Shown here piece by piece: positions 1-6,540 of a stretch of DNA of 13,257 nucleotides (position 1 is its first letter; each line of letters starts with the position of its first letter). The DNA comes from Acholeplasma sp. (GTDB lineage: Bacteria; Bacillota_I; Bacilli_A; Acholeplasmatales; Acholeplasmataceae), in the NCBI GenBank assembly GCA_012837395.1, contig DURF01000208.1, positions 1 through 13,257 on the forward strand. Reading direction: 5' to 3'. A program made the translations under genes and the position numbers. The notes below the pieces were generated by a model that saw only the letters and a program-made list of their open reading frames with translations, was not told the DNA's origin and did not search any database.

Positions 1-2559
1 ATGTTAAACAAAGAAAGGAAACTTGTTATCTTTGGCCCACCTGGTACTGGTAAAAGCCAAACTATAACAAGTATTATTGCTAATGCAGTTTTAAATCAAG
101 AAAATGTTTTAGTCGTCAGTGAGAAGAAAGTCGCTCTTGATGTTATTTATTCACGACTTAAAGGTGCATCTAAATATGTAATGTTTATTGATGATGCTGA
201 AAATAAAGCAGAGTTTTATAATAAGCTAAGTAATTTTATTGATCCAACTCCGCCAGTTAGAACAATCAACAACGATATTTATAAATCAGAAGAAGAAATT
301 ACAGAACTTATTAATACACTTGATAACTCTTTGAAACTATTGTTTGAAAAAGAAGATGATGTTATTACGAATGATCTTTTTAATAGATACTTAAAAGACC
401 GCGAAATAGTTGATTTTCTAATTCCAAAACATGTTTTTAATATGTTTAACGAACACTTTAAAAATCTATCATTTAACGATATTAAATCATTAGAAGAAAC
501 ATTTGATACTAACAATAAATTAAACGATTATTTAGCATACCACGAAATGATTGATAAGTATCCATTGTTAAAGAAATTGGAAACTAAAATAACAAGAAGT
601 TCTAAACTAGAATTTAATAAGTTTAATGAAACATATTTATCTTTTATTAATGATTATAATACTTCTAAGTATTTTAGAAAAAGAAAACTAAAAAAACAGT
701 TTTTAAAAGATAATAATTTATATCTTGATTTTTTAACAATTAAAAAATCAACTGATAAAAAGTATTTAAAACTACTTACTTTAGATCCAACACTTCACAA
801 TTATATAAACGAAAACATTAATAAATTAGACAAGATAACAAACAACTATAATAAATTAAACGAATTATCACTTGTTTATTTAAATATGTTATTAAAAGAT
901 GATTTGCTAAAAGATGTTATTGACATAAATAAATATCGCAAATACTTATTTGATGCATATTTCACTGGATATTTAGAAGAGTTTAAAACTAAAAATCAAA
1001 AAGATTTATATATTATCAACGAATATCAAGAAGCTAATAACAAATTAAATGAACTTATTAATGAAAAGATTCAAATTTCATTAGAATCTTTTGAAATGGA
1101 ATTATTTAAAAATGCACTTAACTTTTCAAATACAAAAAGAATTATGGATATTAAACGTATTCTTGAATTAACGAGAAAACCAAGTATTAACGCATTTATT
1201 AATCGCTTCCAACCTGAACTTCAACAAAATGTTAAAATCTGGATGATGACACCTGAAGTAGTTAGTGCTGTTATTCCTTTAGAATATGGCATGTTTGATT
1301 TAGTAATTTTTGACGAAGCATCACAAATGTATGTTGAAAAAGGAATTCCAGCAATATACCGTGCTAAGAAGGTTGTTATTGCCGGAGATCCTAAACAACT
1401 TAGACCTTCAAGTTTAGGTTTTGGTAGAATAAACGATGAAGATGAATTTTATGAAGATGAAATGTTACAAGATGTATCTGTAGACGCTAAGAGCTTGCTT
1501 GATCTTGCTAGGTATAAATATAAAGAAACACTACTTAATTATCACTACCGCTCAAATTATGAAGAATTAATCGCGTTTTCCAATTACGCCTTTTATGAAG
1601 GTAAGTTAATAGTTTCTCCAAACCAAAAATCAAGTGAAAAACCACCAATTGAATATCATTATATTGAAGACGGTATTTTTCATAAAAGACAAAACGAACA
1701 AGAGGCAAAAGCAGTTGTTGATTTAATTAAGAAAATATTTAGACAAAGAAAAAATAATGAAACAATTGGTGTTATTACCTTTAATAGTACCCAAAGAGAT
1801 TTAATTGAAAATTATATCGATCGAGAACTCTTTAAAAGAAGTAGTTATCAAAAACAATTTGAAAATGAATTAAATAGAAGAGATGATAATGAAGATAAAA
1901 GTTTATTTGTGAAAAACATTGAAAATGTCCAAGGTGATGAAAGAGATATAATTATTTTTTCAATGGGTTATGCTAAGGATAAAACTGGAATAGTAAAAAG
2001 AAGATTTGGTTGGTTAAATCATGAAGGGGGACAAAATAGATTAAATGTTGCTATAACAAGAGCAAAAGAGAAAATCTATTTTGTAACATCACTTTACCCT
2101 GAAGAGTTTAAAGTTGATGATTTAACTAATGATGGACCAAAGTTATTAAAAGACTTTATGAGGTATTGTTACTTCATATCAAACAATAAAAAAGACTTAG
2201 CTAAAATTGTTTTAAATGAACTTCATTCGACAGAAGAAGCAACAAAACTAGTTTTAACTAATACTTTAATTGAAGATGTTAAAAAACGTTTAGAGCGCTT
2301 CAAATATGAAATACACACATCTATTGGAATAGGTGAATATCATATAAGCCTTGGCGTATATGATAAGGATAATAAAATGTATAAACTAGGTATTATATGT
2401 GATATTGTTGATAATAATAATTTAAACTCAAGAAAAGACCTTCTTCATCAAGAAAGATATTTAAAAGCCAGAGGCTGGCAAATATACCGTGTATTTTCAA
2501 ACAACTGGTACATTGATCCAAACAAAGAAATTAGAAAGATAAGAGAATTACTTAAATGA
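1..2559 (+). CDS. UPF1-like superfamily 1 DNA/RNA helicase with degenerate C-terminal nuclease-like domain (5' partial)
   Basis: An AAA_11/AAA_12-type SF1 helicase of the group usually found with DUF4011 and MTES_1575 domains. Visible motifs, numbered from the ATG at 1: Walker A GPPGTGKS at residues 12-19, Walker B DEAS at 438-441, motif III GDPKQL at 462-467, motif IV YHYRSN at 514-519, motif V VQGDERD around 643-649 and motif VI NRLNVAITRAK at 679-689. A long, probably helical insert separates Walker A from Walker B. The C-terminus (about 770-850) resembles the MTES_1575 PD-(D/E)XK fold (LGI.CD at 796-801, GWQIYRV at 825-831), but two expected acidic residues are replaced. Walker A only 12 residues from the first Met is too close for this family, and no ribosome site is visible, so the true start probably lies upstream. 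ATP-dependent translocation is expected; the biological role is unknown. The stop overlaps the next gene's ATG. Confidence 0.85.
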   Translation: MLNKERKLVIFGPPGTGKSQTITSIIANAVLNQENVLVVSEKKVALDVIYSRLKGASKYVMFIDDAENKAEFYNKLSNFIDPTPPVRTINNDIYKSEEEITELINTLDNSLKLLFEKEDDVITNDLFNRYLKDREIVDFLIPKHVFNMFNEHFKNLSFNDIKSLEETFDTNNKLNDYLAYHEMIDKYPLLKKLETKITRSSKLEFNKFNETYLSFINDYNTSKYFRKRKLKKQFLKDNNLYLDFLTIKKSTDKKYLKLLTLDPTLHNYINENINKLDKITNNYNKLNELSLVYLNMLLKDDLLKDVIDINKYRKYLFDAYFTGYLEEFKTKNQKDLYIINEYQEANNKLNELINEKIQISLESFEMELFKNALNFSNTKRIMDIKRILELTRKPSINAFINRFQPELQQNVKIWMMTPEVVSAVIPLEYGMFDLVIFDEASQMYVEKGIPAIYRAKKVVIAGDPKQLRPSSLGFGRINDEDEFYEDEMLQDVSVDAKSLLDLARYKYKETLLNYHYRSNYEELIAFSNYAFYEGKLIVSPNQKSSEKPPIEYHYIEDGIFHKRQNEQEAKAVVDLIKKIFRQRKNNETIGVITFNSTQRDLIENYIDRELFKRSSYQKQFENELNRRDDNEDKSLFVKNIENVQGDERDIIIFSMGYAKDKTGIVKRRFGWLNHEGGQNRLNVAITRAKEKIYFVTSLYPEEFKVDDLTNDGPKLLKDFMRYCYFISNNKKDLAKIVLNELHSTEEATKLVLTNTLIEDVKKRLERFKYEIHTSIGIGEYHISLGVYDKDNKMYKLGIICDIVDNNNLNSRKDLLHQERYLKARGWQIYRVFSNNWYIDPNKEIRKIRELLK

Positions 2560-3431
2560 AACAAAACACAATAAGAAATGTCATAATCTTTAGTTTAATA
2601 GGTAATATATTACTAACGGCTATTAAATTAACATTTGGATTACTAGGTAATTCTAATAGTTTAGTTAGTGATGGATTTAATTCCCTATATGATATATTTG
2701 TAAGTATTTTAATATTAGTAGTTTTAAAGGTATCTAATAAAACTCCCGATAAGAATCATCCTTACGGTCATGAGAAGTACGAAGGAGTTATGTATTTATT
2801 TTTAAGTTTCATTATTTTATTAACAGGTGGTTTTTTATTAAAAAGTGGCATTAGTAACCTGTTAAAGTATTTTAATGATAATACGGTAATTATTAAACCA
2901 GAAAGTTATACAATGATTGTTGCTGTTGTAGCACTAGTGATAAAGTTTGTTTTATTTGTTGTTACTAATAAAACAGCAAACAAATATAACTCAAGCAGTC
3001 TAAAGGGAGACACTAAAAATCATTTATATGATATGCTATCTACTTCAGTAAGCTTACTTAGTATAATACTTGCGCAATTTGGTTTATTATATTTTGAACC
3101 AATAGCAACCATAATAATATCAATATTCATATTATATTCAGTCTATGAAATGATTAAAGAAGCTGTTTCGTTTTTAGTTGATGAAGCTCCTAAAAAAGAA
3201 AAAGTAAGAGCGATCCATCAAACAATTCTAAATTGTGATGGCGTAATTAAAATTGATGATCTAAAAACAAGGAAACATATGAACCATATTTATGTCGATG
3301 TTGAAATTGCTGTGGATAGAAATTTATCACTACTTGAAGCACATAAAATAGCAGAAGATGTGCACTTAGAAGTAGAAAAAGAGTTTGATGCGTTGCACTG
3401 TATGGTGCATGTTAATCCATATAAATCTTAA
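2556..3431 (+). CDS. Cation diffusion facilitator (CDF) family metal efflux transporter
   Basis: A 291-residue inner-membrane metal/proton antiporter of the CDF family, of usual length. About six hydrophobic segments lie at roughly 8-30, 35-58, 78-98, 118-137, 157-177 and 180-198. The family loop motif HPYGHEKYE is at 68-76, and a cytoplasmic C-terminal domain (about 205-291) holds the usual VDVEIAVD and LLEAHKIAEDV blocks. The transport-site motif in TM2 reads D39-GF-N42-SLY-D46 and in TM5 D152-TK-N155-HLY-D159. Asn therefore replaces the His/Asp of zinc-type members in both half-sites. Asn at the TM2 position is known from manganese CDFs, so Mn (or Fe) rather than Zn is an inference, not proven. 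The ATG overlaps the helicase stop in ATGA, which suggests translational coupling. No terminator follows directly. Confidence 0.88.
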   Translation: MKQNTIRNVIIFSLIGNILLTAIKLTFGLLGNSNSLVSDGFNSLYDIFVSILILVVLKVSNKTPDKNHPYGHEKYEGVMYLFLSFIILLTGGFLLKSGISNLLKYFNDNTVIIKPESYTMIVAVVALVIKFVLFVVTNKTANKYNSSSLKGDTKNHLYDMLSTSVSLLSIILAQFGLLYFEPIATIIISIFILYSVYEMIKEAVSFLVDEAPKKEKVRAIHQTILNCDGVIKIDDLKTRKHMNHIYVDVEIAVDRNLSLLEAHKIAEDVHLEVEKEFDALHCMVHVNPYKS

Positions 3432-3490
3432 ATGTTAACATAAATATATAAAAGCTATAAATTATATTGTAAATATTAATAAAATAAGAA

Positions 3491-3527
3491 GGGGGAGGTA
3501 TTCAAATATTTACTCTTATTTGAATAC
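3491..3527 (+). promoter_or_regulatory. Strong Shine-Dalgarno abutting an 11-bp hairpin
   Basis: GGGGGAGG (3491-3498) is one of the strongest ribosome-site sequences in the window, but the nearest ATG is at 3541, too far for normal initiation. A perfect 11-bp inverted repeat, 3498-3508 with 3517-3527 and an 8-nt loop, starts at its last G. If folded, the base of the hairpin is 13 nt from the ATG, so the helix could bring the site near the start of the 36-residue ORF. The in-frame ATT at 3508, nine bases from the site, is a less likely start. The pairing is directly visible; the role is inferred. Confidence 0.5.
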
Positions 3528-3540
3528 GTGTGTAAAAACA

Positions 3541-3651
3541 ATGAGAAAAAACAAAGTATTTAGTAAAGTTTTAGGGGTTATTACCGTTATGTTATTATCT
3601 TTAGCATTTAGTAATTTTTATAAATCCAATAACGAATATGATGATAAGTAG
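3541..3651 (+). CDS. Small membrane or secreted peptide, 36 residues, unknown
   Basis: A short ORF with a basic N-terminus (MRKNKVFSK), a hydrophobic stretch (about residues 10-27, VLGVITVMLLSLAF) and a polar acidic tail ending NEYDDK. This is the layout of a signal peptide or a single-pass membrane peptide. The tail after the hydrophobic part is too short for a mature enzyme but would suit a processed signalling peptide of the Phr type; that is speculation, as no Phr- or RRNPP-type receptor gene is nearby. A terminator starts 35 nt after the stop, so the ORF sits in a plausible transcript. The ribosome site is remote and separated from the ATG by the hairpin at 3498-3527. It could instead be the remnant of a longer secreted protein. 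I do not recognise a family. Confidence 0.45.
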   Translation: MRKNKVFSKVLGVITVMLLSLAFSNFYKSNNEYDDK

Positions 3652-3686
3652 ATAACTAAAGTAGCTGACAATAACTTATTTAATGA

Positions 3687-3716
3687 AAGGTATGATGATC
3701 ATAGCCTTCTTTTTTA
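3687..3716 (+). terminator. Intrinsic terminator after the small peptide ORF
   Basis: AAGG-TATG pairs with CATA-(G bulge)-CCTT across a 5-nt loop (3687-3708), followed by CTTTTTTATT. It is the first good terminator after the helicase/CDF genes and probably ends both that operon and the 36-residue ORF. Confidence 0.65.
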
Positions 3717-3748
3717 TTATCTAGGAAAGTTCGTCTTTTCTAGATAAT
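3716..3748. repeat. 14-bp hairpin directly behind the terminator
   Basis: ATTATCTAGGAAAG (3716-3729) pairs with CTTTTCTAGATAAT (3735-3748) through 14 bp with one G-T pair and a 5-nt TTCGT loop. It begins at the last bases of the preceding terminator's T-run. No T-run follows it on either strand, so it is not itself a normal terminator. It may be an operator, a transcript-protecting structure or a mobile-element relic. From here to about 3878 I see no gene. Confidence 0.5.
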
Positions 3749-3877
3749 AGTGATATATCCATTTAAACAAACAGAAAACCCTTCGTAAGAAGGTATAAAC
3801 AATATTTACTTAACAACAAATTATTTAGAATTTAAAACTGGAATGGTTATAATAAAGTAGACACAAAGATAAGAGAA

Positions 3878-3905
3878 TAAAAAAAGAAACTTACTAAGAA
3901 GTTTC
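3878..3905 (-). terminator. Intrinsic terminator of the XRE gene, with the stop codon in its loop
   Basis: Read on the minus strand, GAAACTT (3905-3899) pairs with AAGTTTC (3892-3886) over a 6-nt loop, followed by seven T (3885-3879). The 5' arm encodes the last residues (E-T-S) of the XRE protein and its TAG stop lies in the loop. Confidence 0.75.
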
Positions 3906-4133
3906 CGTTATTACTAAAATATCATTAATTTGAACACTAAATATTTTAGCCAAGACAACTAAATTATCAATTGTTGGTAATGAATCACCCCATTGCCATT
4001 TATAAATGGCTTGAGGTGATTCAAAGCCTAAAATGTTTTGAAGGTCTTTTACCGTCATATTATTATTAATACGCAACTGTTTAATATTTTGTCCTGTTAG
4101 TTTTAAATTAATTACAGGATATACAAATTTCAT
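3894..4133 (-). CDS. XRE-family HTH transcriptional regulator, 79 residues
   Basis: A minimal Cro/C1-type DNA-binding protein. After about 14 N-terminal residues comes a complete HTH_3 domain (about 15-70): GQNIKQLRINNNMTVKDL, then the recognition region around SPQAIYKWQWGDSLPT and the closing helix NLVVLAKIFSVQINDIL. There is no second effector or dimerisation domain, so it probably binds as a dimer through the HTH region. It follows the DUF2828 gene by 10 bases, and its ribosome site (AGGAGGT, 4139-4145) overlaps that gene's TAG stop. The two genes are therefore co-transcribed and probably translationally coupled. It may autoregulate the promoter at 5802-5830; this is an inference. A terminator overlaps its 3' end. 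Confidence 0.88.
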   Translation of the reverse strand: MKFVYPVINLKLTGQNIKQLRINNNMTVKDLQNILGFESPQAIYKWQWGDSLPTIDNLVVLAKIFSVQINDILVITETS

Positions 4134-4143
4134 AAAAGACCTC

Positions 4144-5610
4144 CTATTTTTTTACTAAATCATCAACTTCACGATATCTTTCCAATGTTTTTAACATAAA
4201 TTCATAAGGTGTTGCAGCTTCAAGGTCATTGTTAATAACAAGTTCTAAGATTTTTTGGCTAGATCCACTAACAAGTCTTACTCCAAGTTCATTAGAAGTA
4301 ACTGGGAAGTGAACATCTCTCGCTTCAACATTCCAAAACACTAACTCAGGCATTTTTAAACCTAGTTCATTAAACTTATCCTTATATGTTTTAAAGGTTG
4401 ATTCACCTTCAACACAATAATCAAACTCCATATCACTAATAATAATGACTTGTTCAACCATATCTTCTTGTTTAACTCTACCTTTTTTAGCAACATTTAA
4501 TAATAGTTCATATACCTTACTTATGTTAGTGTTAGCAACCTCATCAAAACTCTCGACAAACTTTAACTTCTCATCAATAGTAACATCAGGTATTTTAATT
4601 AATTGTGGGTTTTCACTAAAGGTAATAAAATGATTTTTAAAAGGTTCAGGTAATTGTTCAGCAAAGTAGATCGCAAGTGATGTTGCTACTTGCATTGGAA
4701 CAAGCGAACCATGACCATAAAGCATTGAACTAGAACCATCTCTTACAACAATAGCTTTAGTTTTAGCTTCAAATCTCGGTAGAGCTTTCCAATATGTATC
4801 TTGGAATCTTTGATTAATATCATAACTATGAGTTTGGGCTATAAAAGCAACATCACTAACACTTGCAGTGTTAGTATTCATTTTAGCTAAACCACTATCA
4901 ACTCTATCTAAATATTTAGAAAACCTTTCTAAATCATTTCTAATAAATGCTTTATTATATTTTAACATCGCAAGTGATGGAACACCTTCATAATTAAAGG
5001 AATAGTTTTTTGTTCTTAAATAGTTTTCTAAAATTCTTCCTTTTCTAAGTTTACTTAAAGTTTTTCTATATTCTTCATTAGTCATATTTAAATACTTAGC
5101 TATTTTTCTAGCAAGTAATCTCGCTTCTTTATTACTTGTATTAATAGAAGGTAACCATTTAGCCAAAAGAGATACTTTGTCATTGTTTTTAAGTTTATTT
5201 AAATCACTATCTAACTCTGTTTCAATAAACTTTAAAACATCATTTTCAATTGGCGTATTAAAGCCAGCTAAGATATCATCATATCTTCCATACTTAGGAA
5301 TTAAAGGTATTAACTTTTTTGCTAAGTTTGGATTTAAATTAGCAAACATATTAAATAACAACCTAAAAGAGTTTCTCTCTCCCAAACCATTTAAAATATC
5401 TCTTAAATAAAGCAATATCTTCATAGTTATAGTACTATCTTCAAAGTAAGATCTAATAAATAAATTACTCAAATCATAGTAATTATAACGCAAACCACCC
5501 ATTAAAGAATATAGATCAAGTGTATATTTGCCAGTAGTAGTAAATGCAGTATCGCCTTTTTCGGTTGTAGTTTTAATTAAATCGTTTCTTAACGCTTCAA
5601 TATAGTTCAT
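4144..5610 (-). CDS. DUF2828 protein: TROVE-like N-terminal region plus VWA domain
   Basis: A 488-residue cytoplasmic protein. The N-terminus has the DUF2828 signature (T-EKGDTAFTTTGKYTLDL around 15-33, GGLRYNYYDL, then YLRDILNGLGERNSFRLL), a helical-repeat region resembling the Ro60/TROVE ring. The C-terminal half is a von Willebrand factor A domain with a complete MIDAS: D291-G-S293-S-S295, T361 (in NTN) and D393 (in IISDMEFD). These would bind Mg or Mn. Ro60-type proteins bind Y RNAs and misfolded RNA; DUF2828 itself has no assigned function that I know of, so RNA binding here is an inference. The start ATG is preceded by GGAGGT at suitable spacing. A long structured leader (5647-5795) and a good promoter lie upstream; an XRE gene follows in the same operon. 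There is no signal peptide or membrane segment. Confidence 0.85.
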   Translation of the reverse strand: MNYIEALRNDLIKTTTEKGDTAFTTTGKYTLDLYSLMGGLRYNYYDLSNLFIRSYFEDSTITMKILLYLRDILNGLGERNSFRLLFNMFANLNPNLAKKLIPLIPKYGRYDDILAGFNTPIENDVLKFIETELDSDLNKLKNNDKVSLLAKWLPSINTSNKEARLLARKIAKYLNMTNEEYRKTLSKLRKGRILENYLRTKNYSFNYEGVPSLAMLKYNKAFIRNDLERFSKYLDRVDSGLAKMNTNTASVSDVAFIAQTHSYDINQRFQDTYWKALPRFEAKTKAIVVRDGSSSMLYGHGSLVPMQVATSLAIYFAEQLPEPFKNHFITFSENPQLIKIPDVTIDEKLKFVESFDEVANTNISKVYELLLNVAKKGRVKQEDMVEQVIIISDMEFDYCVEGESTFKTYKDKFNELGLKMPELVFWNVEARDVHFPVTSNELGVRLVSGSSQKILELVINNDLEAATPYEFMLKTLERYREVDDLVKK

Positions 5611-5646
5611 TTATAATACCTCCAAATAAACATGAAATAATTAGGG

Positions 5647-5666
5647 GCGGACCATAATTGGTCCGC
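5647..5666 (-). promoter_or_regulatory. 8-bp GC-rich hairpin between the tandem motif and the ribosome site
   Basis: GCGGACCA pairs perfectly with TGGTCCGC around a 4-nt loop. It is 3 nt from the closing helix of copy B and about 20 nt upstream of the GGAGGT site. No T-run follows on the minus strand (CCCCTAATTATTTC), so it is not a standard terminator. It may stack on copy B or mark an RNA 3' end. Confidence 0.55.
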
Positions 5667-5669
5667 TAC

Positions 5670-5729
5670 AAGATGCATAAAGTTAATCTGATGTTCTCTA
5701 CACCTGTTTAAATATGCTGTTAGCATCTT
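5670..5729 (-). repeat. Tandem RNA motif, copy B
   Basis: Minus strand: AAGATGC (5729-5723) pairs with GCATCTT (5676-5670). UAACAGCAUAU follows the 5' arm; the inner stem is TTAA plus GGTGT-[AGAGA]-ACATC plus TTAA; CUUUAU precedes the 3' arm. Relative to copy A, two adjacent pairs (C-G, A-U) are changed to (U-A, G-C), so the pairing is kept. Confidence 0.65.
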
Positions 5730-5738
5730 CCCTATAAC

Positions 5739-5791
5739 AAGACACATAATAATAACTTTACTTTAAAGTAGATAGTTGCTGTTAGTGTCTT
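5739..5791 (-). repeat. Tandem RNA motif, copy A
   Basis: Minus strand: AAGACAC (5791-5785) pairs with GTGTCTT (5745-5739). Next to the helix is UAACAGC, then an inner hairpin AACT-TACT-[TTAA]-AGTA-AGTT, then AUUAUUAU before the 3' arm. A competing small hairpin, AGTGT-AAAG-ACACT, could form with the bases just upstream and would break the closing helix. Confidence 0.65.
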
Positions 5792-5801
5792 TACACTTCA
5801 T

Positions 5802-5830
5802 ATTATACGAGATTAATTATTCTTTGTAAA
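5802..5830 (-). promoter_or_regulatory. Sigma-A-type promoter of the DUF2828/XRE operon
   Basis: Minus strand: -35 TTTACA (5830-5825), 17-bp spacer, -10 TATAAT (5807-5802). This is the best-formed promoter in the window. Predicted start near 5795, just before motif copy A. Confidence 0.75.
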
Positions 5831-5893
5831 TAAACCGCTAGTTTAATTTGTTTCATTGTGTTAAAATTAAAACAATAAAGGAAGTGATTAATT

Positions 5894-6415
5894 ATGAAGA
5901 AATGTTTAATTGTTGTTGATTTCCAAAATGATTTTGTTGATGGTGCACTAGGATTTAATGGTGCAGAAAAACTAGATCAAATTATTGAAAATAAAATTAA
6001 GGATTATTTAATTAATAATCAAGATATCTTATATACTCTAGATACTCATTATGATAATTACTTAGAAACCCAAGAAGGAAAAAGACTACCTATCATACAC
6101 TGTATTGATAATACTAAAGGTCATGAAGTATATGGTAGTACAGGAAAGTATTTAAAAGATGCTAAAAAAGTATTTAAGAAAAATACTTTTGGTTCACTTG
6201 AACTAGGAAACTTTTTAAAAGATAAAGACTATGATGAAATAGAAATAGCTGGTCTAGTTACAAACATGTGTGTTATCTCTAATGCGATTATTGCAAAATC
6301 AGCTCTACCAGAAGCAAGAATAGTAGTTGATAAGAATGCATCACTTAGTTTTGATAAAGACTTACACAATAAAACTCTTGATGTTTTAAAAGGTATGCAA
6401 GTAGATATAATATAG
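5894..6415 (+). CDS. Nicotinamidase/isochorismatase-family cysteine hydrolase
   Basis: A 173-residue cytoplasmic amidohydrolase. The family triad is visible: D9 (VVDFQNDF), K96 (KNTFGS) and nucleophile C126 (GLVTNMCV). The metal site typical of nicotinamidases is also present: D50 and H52 (LDTHYDNY) with H69 (PIIHC). The metal site points to nicotinamidase (nicotinamide to nicotinate plus ammonia, NAD salvage) rather than isochorismatase, but close amidases share it, so the substrate is not fixed. Length is slightly below classic PncA. The start follows AAAGGAAG at good spacing. It is a single-gene unit, divergent from the DUF2828 operon, ended by a strong terminator at 6441. The upstream promoter is not clear to me. 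Confidence 0.88.
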   Translation: MKKCLIVVDFQNDFVDGALGFNGAEKLDQIIENKIKDYLINNQDILYTLDTHYDNYLETQEGKRLPIIHCIDNTKGHEVYGSTGKYLKDAKKVFKKNTFGSLELGNFLKDKDYDEIEIAGLVTNMCVISNAIIAKSALPEARIVVDKNASLSFDKDLHNKTLDVLKGMQVDII

Positions 6416-6440
6416 TAAAAAGTATAATATGATATTGACT

Positions 6441-6484
6441 TCCTCCAGATAATTGCTTTTAACACAATTATCTGGAGGAGTTTT
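6441..6484 (+). terminator. Strong intrinsic terminator of the nicotinamidase-like gene
   Basis: TCCTCCAGATAATTG (6441-6455) pairs perfectly with 6465-6479 (15 bp, 9-nt loop), followed by GTTTT. Confidence 0.85.
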
Positions 6485-6503
6485 ATCAGCTTATTAAGTA
6501 AAT

Positions 6504-6536
6504 AGAGGGTTCATATCAAATCGATATGAACCCTCT
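6504..6536 (-). terminator. 14-bp hairpin terminator after the DJ-1/PfpI gene
   Basis: AGAGGGTTCATATC (6504-6517) pairs perfectly with 6523-6536 over a 5-nt loop. It begins 4 nt after the minus-strand stop codon at 6541. The following minus-strand bases (ATTTACTT) are only moderately T-rich. It sits between convergent genes and may act on both strands. Confidence 0.7.
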
Positions 6537-6540
6537 TAAA

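Larger units (their letters stand above)
5647..5795 (-). ncRNA. Structured leader RNA with a tandem repeated motif upstream of the DUF2828 gene
   Basis: Transcription from the promoter at 5802-5830 should start near 5795 and give a leader of about 185 nt. It opens directly into motif copy A (5791-5739), then a 9-nt linker, copy B (5729-5670), 3 nt, and an 8-bp hairpin (5666-5647), ending about 36 nt before the ATG. Both copies share a 7-bp closing helix, the 5' segment CUAACAGCA and a 3' segment UUAUG-YR-UCUUGU. The helix differs at two pairs with compensation. I do not recognise it as a known riboswitch class. It may be a tandem cis-acting aptamer, a protein-binding leader or a processed ncRNA partner of the TROVE-like protein. 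Confidence 0.7.

Noticed and set aside
1..3. ATG at position 1 as the true helicase start
   Set aside because: Walker A begins at residue 12, too close to the start for this family, and the window edge coincides with the codon; the gene is probably truncated.
3780..3793. Small hairpin CCTTC-GTAA-GAAGG as terminator of the XRE gene
   Set aside because: Only 5 bp and remote; the XRE gene has a much better terminator at 3878-3905.
3848..3857. Plus-strand TATAAT-like promoter reading toward the XRE gene
   Set aside because: The -35 is poor and no plus-strand gene lies downstream; antisense transcription cannot be argued from this alone.
5647..5666. Similarity of TGGTCCGC to the Ro-binding strand of animal Y RNAs
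   Set aside because: A short palindromic match without the bulged helix of Y RNAs; not evidence of homology.
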